From the NCBI RefSeq assembly GCF_013375555.1, contig NZ_JABXWB010000001.1, forward strand, positions 2,933,501 through 2,997,500: a stretch of DNA of 64,000 nucleotides, in the 5' to 3' direction. The DNA is from Sphingobium sp. EM0848. GTDB lineage: Bacteria > Pseudomonadota > Alphaproteobacteria > Sphingomonadales > Sphingomonadaceae. The notes under the pieces are model-generated. The model made no database searches, was not told the origin of the DNA, and worked only from the letters and a program-made list of their open reading frames with translations. Position numbers and translations under genes: made by a program. This document shows, in pieces, positions 1-8,777 of this stretch (positions within the stretch are counted from its first letter, which is position 1; every line of letters begins with the position of its first letter).

Positions 1-258
1 GACAATCAGAAGGATGAGGACAGCCTGCCCCCCTATGAGGTGCTGGACCCGATCCTCTATGGCCTGGTGGAAGAGGAACTGTCGGTCGAGCAACTGGTCG
101 CCCGGGGTTTCGACAAGGATGTCGTCGCCCATATCGAGCGCCTGCTCTATATTGCGGAATATAAGCGCCGCCAGTCGCCTCCGGGCGTGAAGCTCGGCAT
201 CCGCAATTTCGGCCGCGACCGCCGCTATCCGATCACCAACGCCTTCCGCACATTGTAA
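1..258 (+). CDS. nadE: NAD+ synthase (glutamine-hydrolysing), C-terminal end only
   Basis: The gene is cut by the left edge of the window, leaving 85 codons and a TAA stop. The visible part has the closing segment of the NAD synthetase domain: a helical region followed by YKRRQSPPGVKL and a basic RDRRYPITNAF tail, typical of the long alphaproteobacterial NadE. The enzyme amidates deamido-NAD+ to NAD+ in the cytoplasm, using ATP and glutamine- or ammonia-derived nitrogen. Only five bases separate its stop from the gltX start, so the two are probably co-transcribed. The N-terminal glutaminase domain expected for the long form lies outside the window, so that form is inferred. Confidence 0.85.
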   Translation, partial: DNQKDEDSLPPYEVLDPILYGLVEEELSVEQLVARGFDKDVVAHIERLLYIAEYKRRQSPPGVKLGIRNFGRDRRYPITNAFRTL

Positions 259-263
259 GCATC

Positions 264-1595
264 ATGACCGTCATCACCCGCTTCGCCCCATCGCCGACCG
301 GCAACCTGCATGTCGGCAATATCCGTGCCGCGCTCCACAACTGGCTGTGGGCGAGGAAAAGTGGCGGCCAATTCCTGCTGCGTCTGGACGACACCGATCT
401 TGAACGCTCGCGCCCCGAATATGCGGAAAGCATCAAGGCGGACCTGATATGGCTTGGCCTCCACTGGGACGGCGAGGAAAAGCAGTCCGACCGCTTCGCT
501 CTCTACGAGGAACGGTTCGAAGCCCTCAAGGCCTCGGGCCATGTCTACCCCGCCTATGAAAGCCAACAGGAACTGGAACTGCGCCGCAAGGTTCTGCTCG
601 GCCGGGGCCTTCCCCCGGTCTATGACCGCGCCGCCCTGTCCCTGACCGCCGATCAGATTGCCGCCTATGAAGCGGAAGGTCGTCGGCCCCATTGGCGCTT
701 CCGGCTCGACCATGATCAGTCCATCGTCTGGACCGACCTGATCCGGGGCGAGCAGCGCTTCGATCCGAAACTGCTGTCCGACCCAGTGATCCGTCGCGCT
801 GACGGTAGCTGGCTCTACATGCTTCCCTCGGTGATCGACGATATCGCCATGGGCGTCACCCATGTCCTGCGCGGGGAGGATCATGTGTCGAACACCGCGA
901 CGCAGATCCAGATGTTCACCGCGCTCGGCGTTGAACTCCCGGCCTTCGCCCATGAAGCCCTGCTCACGGGCAGCGAAGGCAAGCTCTCCAAACGGCTCGG
1001 CTCGCTCGGCGTCGCCCATTTCCGCGAAATCGGGCTTGAACCCGCCGCCATCGCTGCGCTGCTCGCCCGCCTCGGCAGTTCCATGCCGATCGAGCCGTTC
1101 GCGGATAGGCAACCGCTGATCGACAGCTTCGACTTCGCGCATTTCGGCCGGGCCCCGGCGCGCTTCGACGAGGGGGAACTGGCGACCCTGAACCAGAAGA
1201 TCGTCCATCTCCTCTCTTACAGCGCGGTGTCGAGCCGCCTGCCAGAGGGCATGGACGAAGCAGCATGGGACGCCATCTGCCCCAATCTGGAAACCGTCGC
1301 GGGCGCTGGGGAATGGTGGCAGATCGTCACCGGCCCGATCGACGCCCCCGCCCCGGCGGAAGAGGACCGCGACTTCCTCGCCCTGGCCCATGACATTCTT
1401 TCGCAAGCCGATTTCGACGCGGCCATCTGGCGCACCCTCACCGAAGCGCTGAAGACGGAAACCGGCCGCAAGGGCAAGGCTTTGTTCCTTCCCCTGCGCC
1501 GCGCACTGACCGGCATGGATCATGGCCCGGACATGGGCCAACTCCTGCCGCTGATCGGGAAAAGCGAAGCGCTGAAGCGCCTCAGCGTCGGATAG
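264..1595 (+). CDS. gltX: Glutamate-tRNA ligase
   Basis: Class I aminoacyl-tRNA synthetase of 443 residues that charges tRNA with glutamate in the cytoplasm. The ATP-binding HIGH-type motif is HVGN in PSPTGNLHVGN near residues 9-18. The KMSKS-type loop is KLSKR at residues 240-244. The length suits a full GluRS with an anticodon-binding domain, not the short tRNA-Asp-modifying GluQ. Alphaproteobacteria often carry two GluRS genes, one of which can favour tRNA-Gln for the GatCAB route; which type this is cannot be told from the window. The 3' end overlaps the convergent hydrolase gene by 14 bp. Confidence 0.95.
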   Translation: MTVITRFAPSPTGNLHVGNIRAALHNWLWARKSGGQFLLRLDDTDLERSRPEYAESIKADLIWLGLHWDGEEKQSDRFALYEERFEALKASGHVYPAYESQQELELRRKVLLGRGLPPVYDRAALSLTADQIAAYEAEGRRPHWRFRLDHDQSIVWTDLIRGEQRFDPKLLSDPVIRRADGSWLYMLPSVIDDIAMGVTHVLRGEDHVSNTATQIQMFTALGVELPAFAHEALLTGSEGKLSKRLGSLGVAHFREIGLEPAAIAALLARLGSSMPIEPFADRQPLIDSFDFAHFGRAPARFDEGELATLNQKIVHLLSYSAVSSRLPEGMDEAAWDAICPNLETVAGAGEWWQIVTGPIDAPAPAEEDRDFLALAHDILSQADFDAAIWRTLTEALKTETGRKGKALFLPLRRALTGMDHGPDMGQLLPLIGKSEALKRLSVG

Positions 1596-2331
1596 CGTCC
1601 AGCGCCTTGCCCACCGCCAATATGCCCTCTGGCGAAGCGGCAAAACCCATATGGGTGCAGTCGACCTCAATCGCCCGGTCGCGCTCCCCGGCGCGGCCCT
1701 TGGCGCATCGGGGCAGGACCACGCCGTCACGCTGCGACCACAGGGCCACGGTCGGCACCGGCGGCTTTTCCTCCCGGTTGCAGGCAAAGGGCGGCCGATC
1801 CACCGGAAAGCCGGAAACAAGCTGATAGAGCCGCCAGGCATGATTGGCACGCGGATCGCCGGAAAAGGGCGTGCCCATCGTCACTACCCCGCCGACTTTC
1901 TCCGTCGCATATTTCGCATATTCCCGCGCGAACAGACCACCCAGACTCCAGCCCACCAGAGTCACCTTGGCGCCGGTCTTGCGGCGAATGGCGTCCACCC
2001 GCTGGTCGATCTGTTCAAGGCTGTCGGGCTTTGGCCCGAAATTGCGGCCCATGCCCCAGCCATGCGCCTCATAACCCGCCGCGTTCAGCACGGCGCGCAA
2101 TGGTTCCATCCGCTGTTCGGAGGCCATCAGGCCGGGGATCAGCAACAGCTGCCGCCCATCGCCCCTGATCGCCTGCGCAAGACTGGACGCCTGCGCCCGT
2201 GTCCGCACCAGGTCGAACGGCACCGATGCATTGCCCAGCAAATGCTGGAGCGAAGGCCGCTCGGCCGCGCGCGGGCCGTTGGCTAAACGACCCTTCCAGA
2301 AGCTGGTGATGACGTCGGCATAGGGCGGCAC
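1582..2331 (-). CDS. Alpha/beta hydrolase (lipase/esterase-like)
   Basis: About 249 residues in an alpha/beta-hydrolase fold. The nucleophile elbow is GWSLG, preceded by an oxyanion-type segment LLLIPGLMAS. A late aspartate (SQRDGVV) and a C-terminal histidine (DCTHMGF) could complete the triad. The spacing resembles triacylglycerol-lipase-like hydrolases; the substrate is unknown. I chose a GTG start at 2331 because AAAGGAAAG sits eight bases upstream; an in-frame ATG at 2406 would include that ribosome site within the gene. No clear signal peptide follows the chosen start. The gene converges on gltX and lies downstream of the palindromic repeat. Confidence 0.8.
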   Translation of the reverse strand: MPPYADVITSFWKGRLANGPRAAERPSLQHLLGNASVPFDLVRTRAQASSLAQAIRGDGRQLLLIPGLMASEQRMEPLRAVLNAAGYEAHGWGMGRNFGPKPDSLEQIDQRVDAIRRKTGAKVTLVGWSLGGLFAREYAKYATEKVGGVVTMGTPFSGDPRANHAWRLYQLVSGFPVDRPPFACNREEKPPVPTVALWSQRDGVVLPRCAKGRAGERDRAIEVDCTHMGFAASPEGILAVGKALDAIRR

Positions 2332-2450
2332 GAAAATGTCTTTCCTTTTCCCAGGTGGAAAAATGACATTCTCATGACAATAGCCCCCAAGTCCATGGAC
2401 ATTCATCCATCAGGGGCCACGGTTCGTCGTTTGTGACAGAGGCTCAGGAT

Positions 2451-2584
2451 GGATCGACATTCAGGAGATGGCGAACCGAAAATGGCGGTTTTTCGTGAGC
2501 CGGAGCGCAGCGTACTAAAAGTACGTGAGCACCGGAAGCGCGGAAAGCCGCCATTTGCAGGCCGCCAGAACTGGATGTCGATCC
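2451..2584. repeat. Long imperfect palindromic repeat (REP/MITE-like)
   Basis: A 134-bp segment reads as one large interrupted inverted repeat. The outer 10-mers GGATCGACAT (2451-2460) and ATGTCGATCC (2575-2584) are exact reverse complements. Inner AATGGCGG/CCGCCATT arms also pair, and the centre is CGTACT-AAA-AGTACG (2511-2525). It starts four bases from the stop codon of the COG4223 gene and lies before the hydrolase start, so it may also act as a terminator or mRNA-stabilising hairpin. The sequence style resembles dispersed palindromic elements of proteobacterial chromosomes, but no second copy was noticed in this window. Confidence 0.65.
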
Positions 2585-2587
2585 GTC

Positions 2588-3457
2588 CTAGGGCGCCAGC
2601 GGGGACGTCTGCGCCACCGCCTCACCATCCGCCGCGCGCAACTGGCGCGGTTCCAGGATCGCTGCCGTTTCAATCAGGTCGAGCGCCCGCCGCGCCTCCA
2701 GATAGCGCCGCGCATATTGCATCCAGCGATCCGCCACGGCCCGTCCCGGCATCTGCTCCACTTCCGCCAGCGCTGCGCTGACCCGTGATCCATCGATATA
2801 GCGGAGCGCCCGATCCAGCGCCGCCTGTGGCCGGGGCGAGGGGGTGGATGCCTTGTGAATGGTGATGATCTCGCGCGCCTCATGTTCCAGCGCTTCCCAC
2901 CAGCTGGCGTCGGCGGGCGGAACCGTCACCTGATCGGCCACCGCCATCAGCCCCGCGCGCAGATCGGCCAATGTCACCGGCTCGCGCGCGGCATTGATGA
3001 TCGTCGCCACGGCGCGCGGCTGGGCCTGACCGAAGCGCAGACGCAACTGCCCCTCAATATAGCCGAGCGGCGTCCCGCTATCGAGCGCCCGCCGCGCCGC
3101 GAAGGCCACCAGCAAACCCTCCGCCCGCGCCGCATTGCCGGATGCCGCCTGCGCCTCCACGGTGATGCGGTTGAGCCGTTCCTCCAGTTGCACGACCCGC
3201 GAATCCAGCATTTGAGCGGCATCGGCCGACAGCGGCCGTATCGCGACCCCGGATCTCACGCCGTTCAGCATCGGATCGTTCATCACCGCCTGCCGCTGCG
3301 GCGCGTTCCAGCGCTGGATGCGGGGCAAGGCCAGCACGGTGATGACGACCCCGACGGCAAAGGCCAGCAGCACCAGCACCGTCATCAGCCAAAGGCCACG
3401 CCGACGCGCAGGGGCCGGCGCTGCCACACTGTTCGCCGCGCCGCCGTCCGTGTCGTT
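2588..3457 (-). CDS. COG4223-type (mitofilin/HemX-like) inner-membrane protein
   Basis: About 289 residues with a short cytoplasmic, Ala/Pro/Arg-rich N terminus, one membrane segment (LWLMTVLVLLAFAVGVVI) and a long helical periplasmic domain containing a coiled coil (MLDSRVVQLEERLNRITVEA). This layout and the place after hemC-hemD match the alphaproteobacterial COG4223 family, related to mitochondrial mitofilin/Mic60 and loosely to HemX. I chose the ATG at 3457 because AAAGG precedes it; an ATG at 3478 is possible. The start lies just upstream of the hemD stop, implying an operon. Its exact role, whether envelope organisation or haem synthesis, is not shown by the sequence. Confidence 0.75.
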   Translation of the reverse strand, partial: NDTDGGAANSVAAPAPARRRGLWLMTVLVLLAFAVGVVITVLALPRIQRWNAPQRQAVMNDPMLNGVRSGVAIRPLSADAAQMLDSRVVQLEERLNRITVEAQAASGNAARAEGLLVAFAARRALDSGTPLGYIEGQLRLRFGQAQPRAVATIINAAREPVTLADLRAGLMAVADQVTVPPADASWWEALEHEAREIITIHKASTPSPRPQAALDRALRYIDGSRVSAALAEVEQMPGRAVADRWMQYARRYLEARRALDLIETAAILEPRQLRAADGEAVAQTSPLAP

Positions 3458-3488
3458 CATCAAGGGCCTTTCATCCATGCTGGGCGAC

Positions 3489-4157
3489 TCATTCGCATAA
3501 TCGGACGGCAAGAGCCAGCATCCTCTCATCATCGGGCTTATCGGGCGACTGGGCGCTGGCCCAGCCGGTGCCGGACGCCGCGAGGGCGGCGGGGCTGATC
3601 GCGATCAGGTGCAGGGCCCCGCGCCGGTCCCGGCTCACAATCTGCTTCAGCAGCTGGCCGGCACGCGGCGAATGAATCAACAGGACGCTGCCCGGCTCCA
3701 GCCGTTCGGCCAGCCCGGTATCGGCGGCCCGCACCATTTCGTAAACGGCGATCCGCTCGATCATCAGCGGACCCGGATCGATCGACGCGACCGTTTGCCC
3801 TCCCAGATGCAGCACATGGCGATGCCCATCCGCCGCGATCCGCCGGGCGATCGCGGTCCCATCAGTCTCACCGGCAATGACCTGGGTGAATCCAGCGGCC
3901 TCCATCGCCTTGGCCGTTGCCCGTCCGACGGCATAAGCGGGCAGGCGCCGATAGTCGGCCAGTCTGTCGCCTGCCAACCGCGCTGTGTTGGCGCTGGTCA
4001 GCAACAGCGCGTTGAACCGGTCAGGGGCGGGGGCTTCCCAGCCCCGCGCCTGCGGCACGAACAGCGGATGAACCCTCGCCTCCAGCCCCAATGACGCCGC
4101 CCGTTCCGCCGTCTGACCGGCGCCCGGCTCGGGTCGCAGGATGATGAGCGGCCTCAT
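3489..4157 (-). CDS. hemD: Uroporphyrinogen-III synthase
   Basis: About 222 residues. HemD cyclises hydroxymethylbilane with inversion of ring D, giving uroporphyrinogen III for haem. The family is poorly conserved; support comes from the N-terminal RPEPGAGQTAE segment, the LLLTSANTAR block followed by a YAVGRATAKA block, a mid-protein VLHLGGQ segment and the position directly after hemC. The ATG overlaps the hemC TGA stop in an ATGA arrangement (4154-4157), giving translational coupling. It runs almost into the COG4223 gene downstream. Expected length and fold are intact. Confidence 0.9.
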   Translation of the reverse strand: MRPLIILRPEPGAGQTAERAASLGLEARVHPLFVPQARGWEAPAPDRFNALLLTSANTARLAGDRLADYRRLPAYAVGRATAKAMEAAGFTQVIAGETDGTAIARRIAADGHRHVLHLGGQTVASIDPGPLMIERIAVYEMVRAADTGLAERLEPGSVLLIHSPRAGQLLKQIVSRDRRGALHLIAISPAALAASGTGWASAQSPDKPDDERMLALAVRLCE

Positions 4158-5092
4158 GCCTCGAACAGCGCGCGCAGCGCCGGACTGGCTCGCGCCAGCA
4201 AGGCGCGTCCCATGGCCTCCGCAGCGGCGCCGTCGCCTCGGGCGATCCGCAGCGCATCGCCGACCGTTTCCTGCCCATCGGGGCTGATGATCTCGGCGCG
4301 CAAATGGATCGCGCCATCCTCCAGCCGCCCCAGCGCCGCAATCGGCGAATGGCAGGTGCCGCCCAGACCCACCAGCACCGCCCGTTCGGCCATCACGCAA
4401 TCGAACGTGTCCGCGTCGCTGATCGTCGCCAGCAATTCCAGCATCGCCGCATTGTCGCTCAGCGTCTCGATGCCCACGGCCCCTTGCGACGGGGCGGGCA
4501 ACATCGTGTCGAGCGGAACCGCCGCGCCGACGTCGCCCTGGCCCAGCCGGTCCAGCCCCGCCGCCGCCAGCAGGGTCGCGTCCGCTTCCCCCGCCGCCAG
4601 CTTGCCGAGCCGTGTCGCGACATTACCGCGAAACAGCACGACCTGCGCGTCGGGCCGAAGCCGCTTCACCTGCGCCGCGCGGCGGGGGGAGCTGGTCCCG
4701 ACGACCGGATTTTCGGGCAGCGCCTCGAAACTCGCCGCGCCGACCAGCCGGTCCCGCACGTCGGCGCGCGGCAGCATGGCGGCGATCCGGATTTCGGCGG
4801 GGCGGATCGTCTCCACATCCTTCATCGAATGGACGGCGAAATCGATCTCGCCGGCCAACAGCGCCCGGTCCAGTTCCTTGGTCCACAGCGCCTTGCCGCC
4901 GATCTCGGCCAGCGCCCGGTCCTGAATCCGGTCGCCGCTGGTCTGCACGGTCACGATTTCGACGGCATTTTCATCCCAGCCATGGCGCGCGCGCAGCGCG
5001 GCCATCGTCATATGCGCCTGCGCGAGCGCAAGCGGGGAGCCACGGGTGCCAAGGCGCAAAGGAGTGTGGGGGGGGCGGGAAGGCTTTTGCAT
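4154..5092 (-). CDS. hemC: Porphobilinogen deaminase (hydroxymethylbilane synthase)
   Basis: About 312 residues. The cytoplasmic enzyme polymerises four porphobilinogens into hydroxymethylbilane. Hallmarks are the N-terminal LGTRGSPLALAQ, the FAVHSMKDV block, GTSSPRRAAQ for cofactor binding, and GGTCHSPIAA, whose cysteine carries the dipyrromethane cofactor. I prefer the ATG at 5092; an upstream ATG at 5122 leaves almost no space to tsaD. The gene heads a hemC-hemD-COG4223 operon and is divergent from tsaD across about 45 bp, so promoters must overlap or lie inside coding sequence. Confidence 0.95.
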   Translation of the reverse strand: MQKPSRPPHTPLRLGTRGSPLALAQAHMTMAALRARHGWDENAVEIVTVQTSGDRIQDRALAEIGGKALWTKELDRALLAGEIDFAVHSMKDVETIRPAEIRIAAMLPRADVRDRLVGAASFEALPENPVVGTSSPRRAAQVKRLRPDAQVVLFRGNVATRLGKLAAGEADATLLAAAGLDRLGQGDVGAAVPLDTMLPAPSQGAVGIETLSDNAAMLELLATISDADTFDCVMAERAVLVGLGGTCHSPIAALGRLEDGAIHLRAEIISPDGQETVGDALRIARGDGAAAEAMGRALLARASPALRALFEA

Positions 5093-5137
5093 GATCCCGC
5101 TTGCTCTAATGATCGCGGACATTAGATGGAAGCAGCA

Positions 5138-6172
5138 ATGACGATCATCCTCGGCCTGGAATCAAGCTGCGACGAAACCGCAGCGGCGCTGGTGACGGCG
5201 GAGGGCAAGATCCTGGCCCACCGCCTCGCCACGCAGGAGGAGGCGCACCGCCCCTATGGCGGCGTCGTCCCCGAAATCGCCGCCCGCGCCCATGTGGAAG
5301 CGCTGAGTCCGCTGATCGAAGCGGCGCTCAAGGACGCTGACCTCACCCTCAACGATGTGGATGTGATCGCCGCCACGGCTGGTCCCGGCCTGATCGGCGG
5401 GGTGATGGTCGGCCTTGTCACCGGCAAGGCGCTGGCGCATGCGGCCAACAAGCCCCTGATCGCGGTCAACCATCTGGAAGGCCACGCGCTCTCGCCCCGG
5501 CTGGCCGATCCGACGCTGAAATTCCCTTATCTGCTGCTGCTGGTGTCGGGCGGCCATTGTCAGCTTCTTCATGTGCGCGGCCCCGGCGACTATGCACGCC
5601 TTGCCACCACCATCGACGACGCCAGCGGCGAGGCTTTCGACAAGACGGCCAAGCTGCTCGGCCTTGGCTATCCCGGTGGCCCGGCGGTCGAAAGGGCGGC
5701 GGCGCAGGGCAATCCCAAGGCTGTCCGGCTGCCGCGCCCGCTGGTCGGCACGGCGGAACCGCATTTCTCCTTCGCGGGCCTCAAAAGCGCGGTGATGCGC
5801 GCCGTTCAATCCGGTCAATATTCGACCGAGGACATTGCCGCCAGCTTCCAGCAGGCCGTCATCGACTGCCTGATCGATCGCACCGAACGGCAATTGGCCG
5901 AGCTTCAGGGCATGACTGCCCTCGTCGTCGCCGGCGGTGTCGCCGCCAACCAGTCGATCCGCGCCGCGCTCGAAGCCCTCGCGGCCAAGCATGACCTGCC
6001 CTTCGTCGCCCCGCCGCTCTGGCTCTGCACGGACAATGCCGCGATGATCGCCTGGGCGGGCGCCGAGCGCTACGCCGCTGGCCTGATCGACGATCTCACC
6101 GTCCCGGCCCGCCCGCGCTGGCCGCTCGACCCGAGCGCGGAAAAGGCGCGCGGCGCAGGAGTAAAAGCATGA
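5138..6172 (+). CDS. tsaD: tRNA N6-adenosine threonylcarbamoyltransferase
   Basis: 344 residues. TsaD transfers threonylcarbamoyl from TC-AMP to adenosine 37 of ANN-decoding tRNAs, acting with TsaB and TsaE. The start [14 protein letters not shown] is characteristic, and metal-binding histidines appear in NHLEGHAL (H112, H116). The ASKHA-fold glycine loops [10 protein letters not shown] and the late [12 protein letters not shown] block are intact. The ATG at 5138 is chosen because GGAAG lies five bases upstream; an ATG at 5126 adds four residues. Ten bases separate it from gpsA, which suggests one transcript, as in many alphaproteobacteria. Confidence 0.96.
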   Translation: MTIILGLESSCDETAAALVTAEGKILAHRLATQEEAHRPYGGVVPEIAARAHVEALSPLIEAALKDADLTLNDVDVIAATAGPGLIGGVMVGLVTGKALAHAANKPLIAVNHLEGHALSPRLADPTLKFPYLLLLVSGGHCQLLHVRGPGDYARLATTIDDASGEAFDKTAKLLGLGYPGGPAVERAAAQGNPKAVRLPRPLVGTAEPHFSFAGLKSAVMRAVQSGQYSTEDIAASFQQAVIDCLIDRTERQLAELQGMTALVVAGGVAANQSIRAALEALAAKHDLPFVAPPLWLCTDNAAMIAWAGAERYAAGLIDDLTVPARPRWPLDPSAEKARGAGVKA

Positions 6173-6182
6173 AGGCCCCAAT

Positions 6183-7154
6183 ATGAAAGCCGGTGTCATC
6201 GGAGCGGGTGCATGGGGCACCGCGCTTGCTCAGACTCTTGCAGCGGACGGCCAGCATGTCCGTCTCTGGGCGCTGGAACCCGAAGTGGTGGAAGCCGTCA
6301 ACACGGATCACCAGAACCCGCTCTATTTGCCCAATATCCCGCTCAGCGCTTCGATCGAGGCCATCGGCGACGTTGGCGCCATGGCCGACCGCGACATGTT
6401 GCTGATCGTCAGCCCCGCCCAGCATTTGCGCAGCGTGGTTGCGCAGGCTCCGGCGGGCACGCCCCTCATCCTTTGCTCCAAGGGGATTGAGGCGGGCACC
6501 AGCCTGCTCATGTCCGAAGTCGCGGCGCAGGCCCAGCCGACCTCCCCCATTGCCGTCCTCTCCGGTCCCACTTTCGCGCATGAGGTGGCCAAGGGGCTGC
6601 CCACCGCGATCACGCTGGCCTGCGCCGACGCGGACCTCGCGGCGAAAATCGCCGCCCGCATCGCGCGGCCTGCGTTTCGGCCCTATCTCTCCGATGATGT
6701 GGTCGGCGCGGAAATCGGCGGCGCGGTCAAGAACGTCCTCGCCATTGCTTGTGGGGTAGCGGAGGGCGCAGGCCTTGGCCTCAACGCCCGCGCCTCGCTC
6801 ATCAGCCGGGGCTTTGCCGAAATGACCCGCTTCGGCCTTGCCCGGGGCGCCCGTGCTGAAACCCTTGCCGGGCTTTCGGGCCTTGGCGACCTTGTCCTCA
6901 CCTGCTCCTCGACCAACAGCCGCAATTTCTCGCTGGGCAAGGGGCTGGGCGAGGGCCAATCGGCCAAGGACCTGCTCTCCAACCGCAGGACCGTAGCGGA
7001 AGGCGCCTTCACCGCTCCCGTGCTGCGTGAAGCTGCCCGCGCTGCGCAGGTCGAAATGCCGGTTGTCGAAGCCGTCTGCGCCCTGCTCGAAGACGCCGCC
7101 CCCCTGGCCGATGTCATCGACGCGCTGCTCGCCCGTCCGCTGCGCGCCGAATAA
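6183..7154 (+). CDS. gpsA: Glycerol-3-phosphate dehydrogenase [NAD(P)+]
   Basis: 323 residues. It reduces dihydroxyacetone phosphate to sn-glycerol 3-phosphate for phospholipid synthesis. The N-terminal Rossmann motif GAGAWGTALA covers residues 7-16. The SKGIE segment, SGPTFAHEVA and the catalytic-lysine block GGAVKNVLAIACG are typical of GpsA. The C-terminal domain includes GLSGLGDLVLTC. It follows tsaD by ten bases with AAGG before the ATG, and full length is retained. The downstream flippase gene starts 46 bp later on the same strand. Confidence 0.96.
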   Translation: MKAGVIGAGAWGTALAQTLAADGQHVRLWALEPEVVEAVNTDHQNPLYLPNIPLSASIEAIGDVGAMADRDMLLIVSPAQHLRSVVAQAPAGTPLILCSKGIEAGTSLLMSEVAAQAQPTSPIAVLSGPTFAHEVAKGLPTAITLACADADLAAKIAARIARPAFRPYLSDDVVGAEIGGAVKNVLAIACGVAEGAGLGLNARASLISRGFAEMTRFGLARGARAETLAGLSGLGDLVLTCSSTNSRNFSLGKGLGEGQSAKDLLSNRRTVAEGAFTAPVLREAARAAQVEMPVVEAVCALLEDAAPLADVIDALLARPLRAE

Positions 7155-7199
7155 AAACTCGCGCTCTTTCCAGATATTGCTACAGTCCGGCTCCACAAA

Positions 7200-8723
7200 A
7201 TGACGTTACAGGGGGACCATAGTTCGTTGCCGGTTGAAGGGGCCTCTCCCGCGCAGCAGGATGACATTGCGGCGCTTGCCAAGGGTGGACGGACCAATGT
7301 GTTTGGTTTCCTGCTCCGCCTCGCCGCGCGCCTGCCGTTCCTGTTCATCGCCGGGCGCTGGTACGGCGCCGATGCGCTGGGCCGCTTCGCCTATGCGGTG
7401 CTGGTGGTGGAATTCGTCGCTCAGCTTGCGACCCTTGGCCTGAAACGCGGCCTTGCCGGCGCGCTCGCCCAGACCGAACGCCCGCATAGCCATGTCGTGA
7501 CCGAAGCCATGCTGGTGACGCTGATCGCCTCCCTCATCGGCAGCGCGATCCTCGTCGCCTTCCCCCAGGCGATGTTCCCGAACAGCGGCATCAACGGCCT
7601 TGACCGTCTGCTTGCTCTGATCGTGATCGCGGTGGCGGGGTCGGACGTCGCGCTGGCAGCCTGTGCCTATCGCTTCGACATTGGCGCGACCGTGCGTGCC
7701 CGCTCGATCATAGAGCCATGGGCGATCAGCATCGGCGCCTTCGCCTTCGCCTTCTATTCGACCCGCGACGGGCTGATCCTCTCCTATGTCGTCTCGATGA
7801 TCGCCGCGCTGATCGCCTCGATCATCCCGCTGACCCGCCATTATGGCATCCCCCATGGCTGGCGTCCCGATTTCGGCCGGCTTTGGCGTCTCGCCCGCCG
7901 CAACCTGCCCCTTGCGGCGGCGGACGGCGTCGAATGGGGTTCGCGCCGCCTCGACATGGCGATCCTCGGCCTGTTCGTCAGCCCGGCGGTGGTCGGCGTC
8001 TATTATGTCGCCCAGCAGGTCGCGTCGCTGCCGCAGAAGCTCAAGACCAGTTTCGACCCGATCCTCGGCCCCGTCATCACCCGCAATCTGGCGGAGGGGA
8101 ACCTCGCCGCCATCGCCCGTCAGGTCAGCCAGGTCGGTTTCTGGATCATCGCCGCGCAGGCGGGTATCGCGCTCGCCCTAGGCATTCCCGGAGAGGCGGT
8201 CATGGGCCTCGTCGGTCCGCATTTCGTCGGGGGCACGGGCGCGCTCGCCTTCCTTCTGCTGGCTGAAGTCGTCGCCGCCACGGCTGTCGTCAGCGAATCC
8301 GCGCTGGTCTATATCGCCCGCCACCGCAATCTGATGATCTCCCTGCTGATGATCGCTCTTCAGGCCGCGCTCAGCTTCGCGCTGATCTTCCTCGCGCGGC
8401 GTCTGGGCCTTCAGGACGTGGCCCTGTCGGCCGCGCCCGCCCTGGCGCTCACCATGGCGCTGGGCGTCAGCGCCTTCGTCAAGGCGCGCCTGCTCTCCCG
8501 CCTGCTTGGTGCGAAGATCAACGCCTGGCGCTGGCCGCTGCTTGGCGCTTGCGGCGCAGCCTGTGTCGTCGGCGCGGCCTTCGTCGCGCTGCCGCCCAGA
8601 TTCGAATGGGTCGAACTGGTCTTCGGCGTCTTCACGATTCTCGGCGTCTACGGCCTCGTCATCTGGCGCTGGGGCTTTGGCCCGGACGATCGCGCGCTGT
8701 TCCGCAAGCAGAAGCCGGCATAA
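7200..8723 (+). CDS. Polysaccharide/oligosaccharide flippase (Wzx-like)
   Basis: 507 residues, with about twelve hydrophobic segments spaced throughout, typical of the PST/MVF flippase superfamily. The N-terminal segment TNVFGFLLRLAARLPFLFIAGRWYG and the mid-protein GVEWGSRRLDMAILGLFV region fit lipid-linked oligosaccharide exporters. Such proteins move undecaprenyl-linked glycans across the inner membrane. No polysaccharide genes flank it here, so substrate and pathway are unknown. The ATG at 7200 has no strong ribosome site; AAAATG follows an AT-rich stretch. It ends before a hairpin shared with the convergent kinase gene. Confidence 0.82.
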   Translation: MTLQGDHSSLPVEGASPAQQDDIAALAKGGRTNVFGFLLRLAARLPFLFIAGRWYGADALGRFAYAVLVVEFVAQLATLGLKRGLAGALAQTERPHSHVVTEAMLVTLIASLIGSAILVAFPQAMFPNSGINGLDRLLALIVIAVAGSDVALAACAYRFDIGATVRARSIIEPWAISIGAFAFAFYSTRDGLILSYVVSMIAALIASIIPLTRHYGIPHGWRPDFGRLWRLARRNLPLAAADGVEWGSRRLDMAILGLFVSPAVVGVYYVAQQVASLPQKLKTSFDPILGPVITRNLAEGNLAAIARQVSQVGFWIIAAQAGIALALGIPGEAVMGLVGPHFVGGTGALAFLLLAEVVAATAVVSESALVYIARHRNLMISLLMIALQAALSFALIFLARRLGLQDVALSAAPALALTMALGVSAFVKARLLSRLLGAKINAWRWPLLGACGAACVVGAAFVALPPRFEWVELVFGVFTILGVYGLVIWRWGFGPDDRALFRKQKPA

Positions 8724-8749
8724 CCACCGGCGGGTTGACCAAGAAGAAA

Positions 8750-8770
8750 GGCCGGACTTCCGCCCGGCCT
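8750..8770 (-). terminator. Rho-independent terminator of the PfkB kinase gene
   Basis: AGGCCGG (8750-8756) pairs with CCGGCCT (8764-8770) across a seven-base loop. Read on the minus strand the stem is followed by TTTCTTCTT, so it suits the kinase gene; it may also stop the convergent flippase transcript. Confidence 0.75.
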
Positions 8771-8777
8771 CTCATCC

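Noticed and set aside
225..1850. Long antisense frame opposite gltX
   Set aside because: High-GC shadow frame; no family motif, while the plus strand encodes a complete GltX.
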